The notes under the pieces are model-generated. The model had not been told where the DNA came from, did not search any database, and worked only from the letters and a program-made list of their open reading frames with translations. The position numbers and the translations under genes were made by a program. This document shows, one piece after another, positions 52,306 through 61,271 of a stretch of DNA of 64,000 bases. The stretch comes from Marinihelvus sp942491555 (GTDB lineage Bacteria > Pseudomonadota > Gammaproteobacteria > Xanthomonadales > SZUA-36). Every line of letters begins with the position of its first letter. Within the stretch, counting starts at the first letter, position 1. The DNA lies in NCBI GenBank assembly GCA_942491555.1, contig CALOBN010000003.1, positions 310,001 through 374,000 of the forward strand. The letters are read 5' to 3'.

Positions 52306-52779
52306 TTAAATACTTCTGCCTTGCCAGCATCTATCGGTTTGCTCGTCGGTGCCTGCAAGGGCGGCTTGACGACCGCCTAGATCATCCAGCGTCATCGTTC
52401 CGCAGCTGTCATCGGCCTGAGCGGGCTGTGGAGCCGCTGTCAAGGTGAAAGACTGATCGCCCAGCCCACCCCTGTTCAGCGCCATGGTTACTATGTACCG
52501 GTTATTGGGAGAATTAATAGTTCCCGCTACCAGGCCACATCGCCCGGTATCATAACGATTCTCCTTAATGTAGATACGCTCCTGACAGGCCGCGATCTCC
52601 AGAACCTGGTTGATTGCGTCGCTTCGGTTGGTGCGCAAGACATACTCCTGATAACTGGGTATCGCTATTGAGGCAATAATAGCCACAATTGCGATCACGA
52701 CCATGAGTTCAATCATCGTAACGCCGCGTTGCCTGGCCGGCATCACCGACCCACCCCTTAATGTCGTTTTGATTTCCAT
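52306..52779 (-). CDS. pilE: Type IV pilin-like protein PilE (minor pilin)
   Basis: A 157-residue pseudopilin or pilin. The prepilin peptidase site is R-G-V-T-M-I-E-L (cleavage after Gly19, Glu at +5), followed by the hydrophobic helix M-V-V-I-A-I-V-A-I-I-A-S-I-A-I-P-S. A C-terminal cysteine pair lies in D-D-S-C-G and R-C-W. The start at 52779 has a perfect AGGAGGGG just upstream; an ATG at 52743 would give a shorter leader. Last gene of the minor-pilin cluster, separated from pilY1 by an intrinsic terminator. Confidence 0.9.
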   Translation of the reverse strand: MEIKTTLRGGSVMPARQRGVTMIELMVVIAIVAIIASIAIPSYQEYVLRTNRSDAINQVLEIAACQERIYIKENRYDTGRCGLVAGTINSPNNRYIVTMALNRGGLGDQSFTLTAAPQPAQADDSCGTMTLDDLGGRQAALAGTDEQTDRCWQGRSI

Positions 52780-52795
52780 ATTCCCCTCCTAGAAA

Positions 52796-52819
52796 ACCGG
52801 ACGCCGACTGGCGTCCGGT
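52796..52819 (-). terminator. Intrinsic terminator between pilY1 and pilE
   Basis: Perfect 10-bp stem ACCGGACGCC/GGCGTCCGGT with the loop GACT (AGTC on the minus strand), followed on the minus strand by TTTTCT. Its T-run ends right at the pilE ribosome-binding site, 17 bases before the pilE ATG, so it must limit read-through from pilY1 into pilE. Confidence 0.75.
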
Positions 52820-52835
52820 CAGGTTTTCGTGCGGA

Positions 52836-55800
52836 CTAGCGCTCACCACGCCAGTTCTGTCGACCACAACTTAACGTCTCCGTGGCCGTCTCAATCGCCT
52901 GGATAGCGCCGTTGGACCCCGTGGTGAAAGTATAGGCTCGTGCACTACCTGAGTCACAGCCCCGCACATCGTTGAATTCCAGCGGGAAAGGAGGTGTAGC
53001 CGAGCTGAACCCCGGACGGTCATCGTAAATGAGCGCTGGCAGGTTCGGAATACTCGGCGAACTGACGCCTACTGGTATCAGATTGTCACCGTCATTATTC
53101 GGGTCACCCGCCTCAATCGTATCGTCATCCAGGCTCACATCACGGTCATTCGTGATATCGAATACCGGGAAGGTTGGCGCGATACCCGTTGCGATATCCA
53201 GTACCGAGATAAAGCCTGTACCACCAGCCGCACATGGATCCGGGTCGGGTGTCATCGATACGAAGAACAGCAGGTTATCCCTGAGGACCGGGCGCCGGAT
53301 CATGCGCTCACCCTCGATCGGGAAGTCCAGATACCAGCCCTTGTCGTCAGGGTCGTTGTTTGTGTCGAACCAGCTGACCGCGGCGCCACCATCGATAACA
53401 CGAACACCACCCTGCACATCGTAACTGTTGGCCTGGAAGTCAGCCTTCGTAAAGCCGCGCTGTTGGGACTCGCCAATGCCCTTGGCGGCAGCATAGGTTT
53501 TATCGAAGTCCCAGACCGCATAAAGCGTTTGCACAGGTTGCCCGACGGTAGCATTGTCCGATTGCTCGATGTACTTACCCGTACCGAACAGCACCAACTG
53601 GCCAAAACTGCGACCCGCCGGGTGCGCCGCAATCGCCGGTCGGTCGGTAATCGGGCTGTCGATCCCGGCATTGAACATAGGATCGGAACCAAAATCCAGT
53701 TCCCAGCTCAAATCCGACGTACTGGTTACATCAAATTTCCACATGCGACCCAGCAGGTCACCAGCGTAGATGTAATCGACCTTTGAATCTCCATCGAGAT
53801 CTGCTGCCGCTGGCGTGAACAAACCATTGGGCGTACCTACTGAGCCACCCGGGACTTCAAGTTTGACATAGTCCGACGGGTTATCGAGGTAAATGATAAA
53901 TAAGGAGCCGAAGCCGGTCGTGCTGGCCTTGCCATCGTTCTCGGTATTATTCAGGCCGTTACCGACAATCACTGCCCAGCGATCATTCTGCATCAGCTTG
54001 ATCTGCGGCTCGCCCCAGATATAGCCCAGGTCAGCGTCTACCTCATCACTGAACTCCCAGAGAACGTTTGCGCCTGAAAAACTGTCGGGGTCTGTGACAT
54101 CCAGGGCATAGACCGCCTGGCCACCGGAGCGTAAACCACCGGCAATAACAGACTTCCAGCTACCGTCAAAGAATGCATCACCGTATCCCGGCGGGCCATC
54201 CACATAGAACGTGTGCTGATAGTCGGGGTCGGACAGCTTATAAAGGTTAGGAACGACCTCGCTGGGAATATAAGCGAACAGTTCCTGACCATCTGATTCC
54301 CTGAAGGCATGCAACATACCATCGTTGGCGCCGACATAAATCACGCCAGTGCGCGCCGAATTGGCTTGAAAGAAAGTCTGGTAGTTGCCAAAGGGATAGA
54401 AAAACGGCGGGAAGCCAACAAATGTCGGGTCCGAATTGACAATGTCACCCAGCCGGTTTAGCCGGTCACGGAACACGCCACCCTGTGCTTCTTCATCACT
54501 CTTGACACCCAGAATATAACGGGTGCGTCGCTCCGCAAGGCCATCCGGATTACCGCTGGGGTCCTTATCGAGATGTGCACGCATTTGGGCCGAACCACTA
54601 ACCGTGGACCAGTCAAAGCGTTTTCCGATGCCCAATGGCACGCTGGGGTTACCTGGCACCCAGGTGTAAACCTGGCGGTTTGCCATTTCTGCATTCGTTT
54701 TCCCATTGAGCAGGGCATTGGCATCCCAAACGGCCGTTGAGCCGAGGGTGCCATCATCGTTGACCGGAAATGCAGCCAGCTCTCCATGCCAGTCCGCACT
54801 ATCAAACTTTGCCTGGAAGATTCGCGAAGTTGAGGAGATAGAACCTGAGTTGGCGGCCGCAGAAGCGGCACCACCGATACGCGCACCGATATCGGTCAGC
54901 GCGTCACGCACCTTCTCAAACAGGTCTTCCGGCCGCTGCGCATTGAAATATCGCCCGCGGGAGTTCCATGCAGCGTGCCACATGTCCTCAATCCGGTCGA
55001 GCTGATTGCCGTTCTGGTACCAGTTGTCAGTCCGGTCAAGGGGCGGATTCGGCCAGCCGTCGTCGTCCGTATCTTCGAGTGTGCCCTGCAGGCCGAATGC
55101 GATCGTATAGGTCACCAGGTGCTGGTAGTTTGCCGAGTCAAAGATATCGGTCGGAACCGCATTATCGAGATCGGTGCGCAGGTCCGTGTCGTAGTAATAG
55201 GCGGCAACGTCTGCAAGTGTTGTGTTTCTGCCATTGACAACCTGCCCGTCACCATCCCAGTCATTGTTTGGGGTACCCGGGTTGCCGCCGTTCCAGAAGC
55301 CATCGGAAAACAGCAGTGCGAAGTTCTTCTGGCAGGTCAGGTTAATCGGCGATGGAATACCTGGGATATTGCCCTGGAAGATGCGCCCAACCCGCTCAAG
55401 CCCCCGTCGCAGTGGCGTTCCGGCGGCCACGCGGTCGGTGTTGTAGATAACATCGAGCATATCGCGCGTGTTGTCTTCAAAGTCGACGATATTGCCTGCT
55501 GGAATTGGCCAGATGGCGCCGGTCTGGTTAATGCTGCTGGTGCCATAGCGGTACTCAGGCAACTGGTCAGCGACGTTGGCCACGGCAGCCCGGGCCACAT
55601 GGGTCCGGCGCCGAAAGTACTGAAACCAGTTTGCGGCGCGGTCACGCAGCGCATCGTCAGAAAGCCCTGCCTTGGCCAGGCCACATTCGACAGCAGAGGC
55701 CGGGGATGTGGTCGGGTTAATCCCCTCCAGATTATTGGGCCAGCTAAAGGGTTTCGGGTCATAGCTGATTTTCTCACAGCTAACGCTGCCCGGACCGATG

Positions 55801-56609
55801 GTCACTTTGATATGACTGTCCCACTGGTCAACGATGCCATTGCCACCAACGGTCATATTTGGCGGATTGGCCCTGGGCAGGGCATCGTTAGCGTCCCAGC
55901 CCTTATCGTCTATCCAGTAGTGATAGAAGAAGGGACCCTCATCGTCATTGGTGCCGAGATTGAACGTGTTGCCAAAACCGGTTTCTCCGGATACCGGCCA
56001 GGAGCGCGCGGAATTAAAGCTCGCATCGGTAAAAGAGAAGTCATTGGAATTGGGCCAGCGTTGGTAATCATTTGCAGGATTAAAATACAAAACGTTGAGC
56101 GCAGAGCTGCGCGCGCGCCAGTCCCGGTCGATAGGATAGGTACGGGTGTTACCGCCCTCGCTGCGCGTCCGACTATCGCCAAAATCATCCCAACAATCGC
56201 CCCATGACCCGCCGTTGCCGCCGCCGGGACAATTCGAGTCATAGCGGTGGTCGGCATTACCCAGATCGAAAATATAAGAGATGTTGGTAATCTGCGGGTT
56301 AGCGCCGTCATTATTCCACCGCCCGGTCCAGATTTGCATCAGACCATCGGTGTTCGGGAACACCGTATTACACTGCAACAGCGAGTTATAACGGCAGCTT
56401 GTAACATGATCTCCGGACAGAACCTCCCAGTCCATGGAGCCGGAGTCATCCAGTTGAAACCAGACGTTGGGTGGCGCATCGATCGAAACGATCAGCGGAA
56501 CATTGGGGATGTTCACTTCAGCAGCGTGCGCAGCCTGGTTGGCAATCCCGGCACAAAAAGACAGGGTCGCGATCGCAAAAGCAGTAAATGGACGTTGTAG
56601 GTTCATCAT
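52836..56609 (-). CDS. pilY1: Type IV pilus tip adhesin/assembly protein PilY1
   Basis: A 1257-residue secreted protein. Signal peptide to about 30 (ends A-H-A-A). A vWA-like N-terminal half starts with F-Q-L-D54-D-S56-G-S58-M. The C-terminal half is the PilY1 beta-propeller: G-V-I-Y-V-G-A-N-D-G-M-L-H-A-F, A-L-D-V-T-D-P, V-G-N-G-L-N and an EF-hand-like calcium loop D-L-D-G-D-S-K-V-D near 937. The propeller domain is calcium-regulated in Pseudomonas and controls pilus extension, retraction and adhesion. Follows pilX by 18 bases. Confidence 0.94.
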   Translation of the reverse strand: MMNLQRPFTAFAIATLSFCAGIANQAAHAAEVNIPNVPLIVSIDAPPNVWFQLDDSGSMDWEVLSGDHVTSCRYNSLLQCNTVFPNTDGLMQIWTGRWNNDGANPQITNISYIFDLGNADHRYDSNCPGGGNGGSWGDCWDDFGDSRTRSEGGNTRTYPIDRDWRARSSALNVLYFNPANDYQRWPNSNDFSFTDASFNSARSWPVSGETGFGNTFNLGTNDDEGPFFYHYWIDDKGWDANDALPRANPPNMTVGGNGIVDQWDSHIKVTIGPGSVSCEKISYDPKPFSWPNNLEGINPTTSPASAVECGLAKAGLSDDALRDRAANWFQYFRRRTHVARAAVANVADQLPEYRYGTSSINQTGAIWPIPAGNIVDFEDNTRDMLDVIYNTDRVAAGTPLRRGLERVGRIFQGNIPGIPSPINLTCQKNFALLFSDGFWNGGNPGTPNNDWDGDGQVVNGRNTTLADVAAYYYDTDLRTDLDNAVPTDIFDSANYQHLVTYTIAFGLQGTLEDTDDDGWPNPPLDRTDNWYQNGNQLDRIEDMWHAAWNSRGRYFNAQRPEDLFEKVRDALTDIGARIGGAASAAANSGSISSTSRIFQAKFDSADWHGELAAFPVNDDGTLGSTAVWDANALLNGKTNAEMANRQVYTWVPGNPSVPLGIGKRFDWSTVSGSAQMRAHLDKDPSGNPDGLAERRTRYILGVKSDEEAQGGVFRDRLNRLGDIVNSDPTFVGFPPFFYPFGNYQTFFQANSARTGVIYVGANDGMLHAFRESDGQELFAYIPSEVVPNLYKLSDPDYQHTFYVDGPPGYGDAFFDGSWKSVIAGGLRSGGQAVYALDVTDPDSFSGANVLWEFSDEVDADLGYIWGEPQIKLMQNDRWAVIVGNGLNNTENDGKASTTGFGSLFIIYLDNPSDYVKLEVPGGSVGTPNGLFTPAAADLDGDSKVDYIYAGDLLGRMWKFDVTSTSDLSWELDFGSDPMFNAGIDSPITDRPAIAAHPAGRSFGQLVLFGTGKYIEQSDNATVGQPVQTLYAVWDFDKTYAAAKGIGESQQRGFTKADFQANSYDVQGGVRVIDGGAAVSWFDTNNDPDDKGWYLDFPIEGERMIRRPVLRDNLLFFVSMTPDPDPCAAGGTGFISVLDIATGIAPTFPVFDITNDRDVSLDDDTIEAGDPNNDGDNLIPVGVSSPSIPNLPALIYDDRPGFSSATPPFPLEFNDVRGCDSGSARAYTFTTGSNGAIQAIETATETLSCGRQNWRGER

Positions 56610-56627
56610 ATTTTTCCTTGGGCCGGC

Positions 56628-57347
56628 TTACTGGAAGCGTTTGGCCACAGCACTCTGCAAAATGGAAACGGTGGTATCCCGCTCACCCGTGGAGGCAGCG
56701 TAGACGCGATAGAAAACCCGGCCTTGTTGTGGGTTGCCGGCAAGATCGTCGCGGTCAACAAACGATTCTTCCATAATGAACCTGGGTTGGTCGGCAAGTG
56801 CGCGGTTGCCGCGGGCAGCATTGCGAAGATCTGCCCAGCCAGATACCGCGGGCATCGGCGCAGGTGCGCCACAGACCGTGGCCACATCCGGGTTCTCACC
56901 AAAATAACGCGCATTGGCCCAGTACTGGTCACCGCAGTCCCAGGGATCACGTTCTTCCACGTCATCGCCCGTGATCGCAACAGAGTTAATCAACAAGCCG
57001 CCCGCAAGCACCTGTCGTGGGTTGGCGCAGTTTTCATTAGCCGGGTCCGGGTCCAGGGTCTGGCAAGGGAACGGCCGGTCCAGTGGTGTGCGGCTCTGCA
57101 GGAATGTTTCACCCCAGCGCAGGGCCAGCTCAGCACCTTCGAAAGACACCTTCTCATCCTGGTAGTTACCGGCCATGCGGGCCTGCAGTACTGAGTTATT
57201 CAGGGCATATATGCCAAAAAATGTCATGACCAGGATGAGAATCATGCCGAGCAACATGGTAAATCCACGTTGCCGGCCGGGCAGCATTCGGCCAAATTGC
57301 TGCGTTTTCATCCTGGAAACCTGTACAGAAGAATTCATCATCATCAT
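56628..57347 (-). CDS. pilX: Minor pilin assembly protein PilX
   Basis: A 239-residue protein. R-G-F-T-M-L-L-G-M-I-L-I-L-V-M-T-F at about 28-44 is a PilX-type leader and helix; unusually, position +5 after cleavage is Leu-Gly rather than Glu, as is common for PilX. The following N-N-S-V-L-Q-A-R-M-A-G-N-Y-Q-D and A-L-R-W-G-E are family marks. The mature part contains conserved cysteines. Sits 1 base after pilW; part of the tip complex that primes pilus assembly. Confidence 0.88.
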   Translation of the reverse strand: MMMMNSSVQVSRMKTQQFGRMLPGRQRGFTMLLGMILILVMTFFGIYALNNSVLQARMAGNYQDEKVSFEGAELALRWGETFLQSRTPLDRPFPCQTLDPDPANENCANPRQVLAGGLLINSVAITGDDVEERDPWDCGDQYWANARYFGENPDVATVCGAPAPMPAVSGWADLRNAARGNRALADQPRFIMEESFVDRDDLAGNPQQGRVFYRVYAASTGERDTTVSILQSAVAKRFQ

Positions 57348-57348
57348 C

Positions 57349-58179
57349 TCAAAGTGTCAAATTACGCATGTTCACCTGCCCGGAGAACACCTTGCGCGAA
57401 CGCCGGTCATTTGCGGCCGCCGTGGTGTGACTAAACAAATCAAAGGTCTGGGCATCATTCTCGGCGACATATTCATCGGGCGTCGCTACCAGGACGGCGA
57501 TGCGAATCGCGACAATATCAAAGGGATTGCCGACCGCATTGAAGTCATTCCATTGATTCGCACTCAGGTCACCCGTGGTGTCCTCGCCGTACTGAAACTG
57601 GACATTTTCAATACCATCCGCCACCGGCGCATCGATCTGGTTGACCAAGGCACCTCCGACCGGTCCGTAGTCGCAGCGATAGATCAGCTGGTCCGTGGCC
57701 GGGTCCACCCGGAAGCTGACGACCTTGCGGAAGTAGCTCGGTACATTGGCCGCCGCGCCAATCGGCGGTGTCAGCGGCTCGTTAACAGGGTTCTCAGCAC
57801 CAAAACAGTTGCGATCGGATTCATAGTGCACTTCCAGTTGATCCGGATTATCGCCATTGTCAATCGTGCCCAGAACTGCATCACCCGCTCCACTCACAGT
57901 CAGAGCAAAGCCAAGCCTGGGCGGATCCCAGACTTCCGGGTGATATCCCGCTTTCTGGATTTCTTCCGTCATAAGCTGCCAGGCAAAGCGGCCGTTTTCC
58001 TGTTGCCGAGCCTGTTGTTCCTGGGTAAGGAAGCTCGCGCGACCCGAAATGAATGTGAAAACCATGGCCAGAATGATCAATGTTGACAGTACCAAAGCGA
58101 TCATCAACTCGACGAGCGTCAGCCCGCGCTGCTTATGCATTACAAGACGGGTGCGTGGGTGATTGTGTTGAATATTCAT
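57349..58179 (-). CDS. pilW: Minor pilin PilW
   Basis: A 276-residue type IV minor pilin: R-G-L-T-L-V-E-L-M-I-A-L-V-L-S-T at about 18-33 gives the leader cleavage and Glu+5. S-F-L-T-Q-E-Q-Q-A-R-Q-Q-E-N-G-R-F-A is characteristic of PilW. The stop is followed immediately by pilX, and its start directly follows the pilV stop. Works with PilV, PilX and FimT/U in the tip complex. Confidence 0.9.
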   Translation of the reverse strand: MNIQHNHPRTRLVMHKQRGLTLVELMIALVLSTLIILAMVFTFISGRASFLTQEQQARQQENGRFAWQLMTEEIQKAGYHPEVWDPPRLGFALTVSGAGDAVLGTIDNGDNPDQLEVHYESDRNCFGAENPVNEPLTPPIGAAANVPSYFRKVVSFRVDPATDQLIYRCDYGPVGGALVNQIDAPVADGIENVQFQYGEDTTGDLSANQWNDFNAVGNPFDIVAIRIAVLVATPDEYVAENDAQTFDLFSHTTAAANDRRSRKVFSGQVNMRNLTL

Positions 58180-58758
58180 CTAGGGGCTCACCGTCGTTAC
58201 GAAACGTTGGAATTCACTTTCATTTGCAGCCGCCTGGGTATCCGGGTCCTTGATGTCACGCCAGAAAATCTTGACCACGTTGGTGCCATTGCCATCACAG
58301 TCGAGCGCGTCAGGCTGACCATCATCCGGTGTCGAATCCGTGCACAGATACCCGCGACCGTCCGGCAGAGCGATCGCCAGGCGGTCACGCCAGGTCGCAT
58401 AATCGTTGGCTGCCTGATCGCGACTATCAGCACAGGAACCGCCACAGGCCACAGGGGCGGTCACGTCATCAGCCGTGTTGAGCCCTGCAAACCAACCTTG
58501 CGTGTAGGCGTCCAGGTTGGCGCGCATCATCTCCACGCCGGTTTGCGCCTGGGCGACGGCAATGCTGTTGTGGCTGGCCGCATTTGAAGTGGTCATGCCC
58601 TGCAGCAACAAGGCAGCAATGCCAGCCAGCCCCAGGGACAGCACCAGCAAGGCAACCATTACTTCAATAAGATTAAAACCGCGCTGATGCAACAAGGCTG
58701 GGTTCGCCGTGCCCTGGCGACGGGGCGAGAAATTCTTTTTGTACATGATGTGTTCCAT
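58180..58758 (-). CDS. pilV: Minor pilin PilV
   Basis: A 192-residue minor pilin. R-G-F-N-L-I-E-V-M-V-A-L-L-V-L-S-L-G-L-A at about 27-46 has the cleavage site, Glu+5 and hydrophobic helix. Q-G-M-T-T-S-N-A-A-S and Q-T-G-V-E-M-M-R-A-N fit PilV. Start at ATG 58758, 9 bases after the GspH/FimT stop. Confidence 0.9.
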   Translation of the reverse strand: MEHIMYKKNFSPRRQGTANPALLHQRGFNLIEVMVALLVLSLGLAGIAALLLQGMTTSNAASHNSIAVAQAQTGVEMMRANLDAYTQGWFAGLNTADDVTAPVACGGSCADSRDQAANDYATWRDRLAIALPDGRGYLCTDSTPDDGQPDALDCDGNGTNVVKIFWRDIKDPDTQAAANESEFQRFVTTVSP

Positions 58759-58767
58759 ATCAGCTGC

Positions 58768-59316
58768 TCAGGAAGCGTCGAAATTGATCACGGAAACGAT
58801 ACCGCTGGGCCGGATCTGCACCTGGCGGCAATCCGTGTTGCCGTCATGGCATACCGTCAGGTCAAGATCATCAGCCGTGAGAACGCCAAATCCGTTGGGT
58901 CTGAACAGAAACTCATTGGCAGCTCCGGTCACCGTCAGGTCATCACTGGTAGAAAGCACTTTCAGAACCCGGTCTCCCGCTGAAAAAGCACCACTTGCGT
59001 CATCATCAATGAACACAACCACGTCATTGCCGCTCCAAGCCGCCCCACACGAGGCCCCCTGATCATCAGAGGCGCATACGCCAGTCTGTTGGCCGCGTGA
59101 AACCGCCTCGCTGCGCGCCAGCGCCATCGCCCCGGCCAGCTCATTGGCTTGCCCGAGCAGCTGGTTCCGTTCAATAACACCACGCAGGTTAGGCGTCGCA
59201 AGAGCCAGTAATATGGCAGTGACGGCCAGGACGATCATTAATTCGATCACCGTGAAGCCCTCCTCAGCCCGGCGCGTGCGTTGTACGATTTGAACTTGCG
59301 AACTATTTTCAGTCAT
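58768..59316 (-). CDS. fimT: FimT/GspH-family minor pilin
   Basis: A 182-residue pseudopilin with E-G-F-T-V-I-E-L-M-I-V-L-A-V-T-A-I-L (cleavage after Gly20, Glu+5) and the GspH-domain pattern N-E-L-A-G-A-M-A-L-A-R-S-E-A-V-S-R. It is most likely FimT or FimU. ATG at 59316 was chosen for the AGGAGAAG upstream. First gene of the minor-pilin operon. Confidence 0.88.
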   Translation of the reverse strand: MTENSSQVQIVQRTRRAEEGFTVIELMIVLAVTAILLALATPNLRGVIERNQLLGQANELAGAMALARSEAVSRGQQTGVCASDDQGASCGAAWSGNDVVVFIDDDASGAFSAGDRVLKVLSTSDDLTVTGAANEFLFRPNGFGVLTADDLDLTVCHDGNTDCRQVQIRPSGIVSVINFDAS

Positions 59317-59508
59317 GCGGCTTCTTCTCCTGATGCCCGTTTCCCACATGAGTAACGTGCTTACTGCTACAAACGCAGATTGATGCAAAAAAGCATAAAG
59401 GGCGCGGGCCGGGTCAACCAGTCGCTAGCGTACCGCTGGTCGAAAGATCAGCGCCGTTTGTCAGAAAAAGGCTTCAAGAGGGGTAAGAAAGGACTGTTCA
59501 GGCGAAGA

Positions 59509-59542
59509 AAAGGCCCGCAATTCGGAGGAATGACGGGCCTTT
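59509..59542. terminator. Hairpin terminator, possibly bidirectional
   Basis: A 9-bp stem AAAGGCCCG/CGGGCCTTT with a 16-base loop, followed by TTTGGGTTTT on the plus strand and by TTTTCTTC on the minus strand. It lies between the start of fimT and the 3' end of the small gene at 59.6-59.8 kb, so it would stop transcription of that small minus-strand gene. Elsewhere in 59317-59607 I see nothing else. Confidence 0.6.
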
Positions 59543-59607
59543 GGGTTTTACTGGATTTACTACCGGCTGTGTGTTGCGCCCGGGCAGCGCGCGCCGTCCG
59601 CGCGCCC

Positions 59608-59820
59608 TCACCATAGACTCAACGACCAACCGGAACTGATGCGCGGACGCTGACGCTCGATACGACGCTGACGACGCATGCGGCGGTCATGAGACACATC
59701 GCGCTTGAACTGCGCTTCGTTCGCGGCAGACTCGCCCGCGATGAAGCCGATGACTGCACTGGCCGGTGGTTCAACCGGAGGCAACAATCCGCCTGAATTT
59801 GATACTTTTTCCTTTAACAT
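59608..59820 (-). CDS. Small basic protein, function unknown
   Basis: A 70-residue frame with an ATG at 59820 preceded by AAGGAG at the right distance, so likely expressed. The N-terminal half is Pro/Ala-rich (G-L-L-P-P-V-E-P-P-A-S-A-V); the C-terminal half is strongly basic (R-R-M-R-R-Q-R-R-I-E-R-Q-R-P-R). The latter suggests nucleic-acid or membrane-surface binding, but no family is recognised. It is transcribed divergently from the LysR gene and ends before the hairpin terminator. Confidence 0.55.
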   Translation of the reverse strand: MLKEKVSNSGGLLPPVEPPASAVIGFIAGESAANEAQFKRDVSHDRRMRRQRRIERQRPRISSGWSLSLW

Positions 59821-59967
59821 TTTCTTGCTCCTTACCTACCTCGTTGGTATCACGCTATGGTGCGTTATTGTAAATCAATATGGCGTGAAAAACTATTAAT
59901 TAACGTCACCTTATAGAACGCAATTTGAGTCGATTCATATTACAGAACAGCGAATTTATTGATGGTA

Positions 59968-59973
59968 TATAAT
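59968..59973 (+). promoter_or_regulatory. Probable -10 element of the LysR gene
   Basis: TATAAT in an AT-rich stretch, 29 bases before the ATG at 60003. No matching -35 is clear, which is common for regulated promoters. A start near 59980 would leave a 5' leader of about 23 bases. The divergent small gene shares this 182-base region (59821-60002). Confidence 0.45.
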
Positions 59974-60002
59974 GAACTTAACTTAATTTTTTCTTAACTC
60001 AT

Positions 60003-60893
60003 ATGCCATCAGTTCCCCTCAACGCCCTACGTACCTTCGAAGCGGTTGCGCGTCATTTGAGCTTTAGCGAGGGTGCACGCGACCTGAACGTCACCACTGC
60101 GGCAGTCAGCTCGCAAATACGTACGCTTGAAGAACGCCTCAATCAAAAGCTGTTCCGCCGTCATGGACGCCAGGTGTCACTGACCGCCGCCGGACGTAAG
60201 CTTTATCCGGGTGTCCAGCGCGGCTTGCGTGAACTTCGCCAGGCCGTGCAGCTTGTAAACGCCGATCGCAGCGAGGGCGTGGTTAATGTCAGCATGATGC
60301 CAAGCTTTCTGCAGAAGTGGCTTATGCCGCGGCTGAGTGAATTTCAGGATCAGCATACCGACCTTGATCTGCGGATCAGTACCGATGATGCGCAGGTTGA
60401 CTTCGCCACTACTGACTTCCATGCCGCAATCCGTTTCGGTCCCGGCAATTGGCCGGATCTGGAAGCAGAAAGATTGATGGGCGATTTTGTAACACCGGTT
60501 TGCAGCCCACGTTACCTCGAGCAACATGGCTCTCTCGATTCTGTGCAGGAACTGGAGCAGCACGACCTGCTGTATGTAGACAGTCCGGTTCTTAACAGCT
60601 GGTTTCGGGAGGTGGGTGAATACGGACGGCAGCGTCACCAGCGACTGCTGAATGATGCGACAGCCATTTTATTGGCTGCAGAGCTGGGTGAGGGCATTGC
60701 GCTCAGCCGTTGGTCATTGGTAGCCAGAGATATCGCTGCCGGCCGCCTGGTCAGACCCATCCCAAAAACCGTGGCCACTGACTGGTCCTACTACTTCATC
60801 TCGCCATCGCACCATCGGGAAATGCCAAAAATCAGGGTGTTTTATCAATGGTTGAAGGCCCAATGCGATGCATTCCCCGGCCCGGACACCTGA
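60003..60893 (+). CDS. LysR-family transcriptional regulator (GcvA-like)
   Basis: A 296-residue regulator. The N-terminal HTH (L-N-A-L-R-T-F-E-A-V-A-R-H-L-S-F, then A-A-V-S-S-Q-I-R-T-L-E-E-R-L) is of the GcvA subgroup, and residues about 90-295 form the periplasmic-binding-protein-like effector domain (L-M-P-R-L-S-E-F-Q, D-L-R-I-S-T-D, A-I-R-F-G-P-G-N-W). Target unknown: LysR genes often control a divergent neighbour, which here is only the small basic protein. Confidence 0.92.
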   Translation: MPSVPLNALRTFEAVARHLSFSEGARDLNVTTAAVSSQIRTLEERLNQKLFRRHGRQVSLTAAGRKLYPGVQRGLRELRQAVQLVNADRSEGVVNVSMMPSFLQKWLMPRLSEFQDQHTDLDLRISTDDAQVDFATTDFHAAIRFGPGNWPDLEAERLMGDFVTPVCSPRYLEQHGSLDSVQELEQHDLLYVDSPVLNSWFREVGEYGRQRHQRLLNDATAILLAAELGEGIALSRWSLVARDIAAGRLVRPIPKTVATDWSYYFISPSHHREMPKIRVFYQWLKAQCDAFPGPDT

Positions 60894-60948
60894 ACGAACC
60901 GGCGACACGGTCGGGGCATACAGATAAAGCAGCAAGTCTCGCGCATTG

Positions 60949-60963
60949 CGTCAGCGGCTGACG
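60949..60963. promoter_or_regulatory. Palindrome CGTCAGC-G-GCTGACG, possible enhancer site
   Basis: A perfect 7-bp-armed palindrome with a single central base. It lies about 108 bases upstream of the predicted start of the sigma-54-type transcript, the distance at which bacterial enhancer-binding proteins usually sit. It is also 56 bases after the LysR stop, so a role as part of a terminator cannot be excluded, although no T-run follows. Confidence 0.4.
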
Positions 60964-61037
60964 GCAAACGTCACATGCTCGGCGTCACGGTCAGGCTCAA
61001 TGAACCTTAATCCTTGTTTTCGCGAGATATTATCTTC

Positions 61038-61053
61038 TGGCACGTTTCCTGCA
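61038..61053 (+). promoter_or_regulatory. Sigma-54 (RpoN) promoter
   Basis: TGGCACG-TTTC-CTGCA matches the consensus TGGCACG-N4-TTGCA at all but one base, with the correct 10 bases between the GG and GC dinucleotides. Transcription would start near 61064, and the following small ORF and stem-loops lie in that direction. Confidence 0.65.
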
Positions 61054-61122
61054 TTTATCTAACTGAGTATTTCCCTTAATTCGCCGCACGGATCGCGGCG
61101 ACAACAACAAAAGGACTTGAGA

Positions 61123-61242
61123 ATGAATACACCCGTAAAACATGGCACCGGCATTCACCGGGGTCCCGACTGCTCTGCGCACCTGGACCAATCAGCCGTA
61201 CCGAACCGCCCTGCGAAAACGAACTGCGTTACTCCCTTATAA
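61123..61242 (+). CDS. 39-codon ORF, possible short peptide or leader
   Basis: ATG with AAGGA upstream, stop TAA at 61240. The peptide has two cysteines (17 and 35), many Pro/Asn/Thr residues and no hydrophobic segment. It lies in the 5' half of a transcript predicted to start near 61064 and end at 61427. A 7-bp hairpin (TCGCCGC/GCGGCGA, 61081-61101) precedes the ribosome-binding site. It may be a short functional peptide, a leader peptide, or untranslated. No relative recognised. Confidence 0.4.
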   Translation: MNTPVKHGTGIHRGPDCSAHLDQSAVPNRPAKTNCVTPL

Positions 61243-61271
61243 GAGCCGGTATTGAGCCAGCCTGAGAAAGT

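Noticed and set aside
54975..56207. 410-codon plus-strand frame
   Set aside because: Antisense to pilY1; no domain, no ribosome-binding site.
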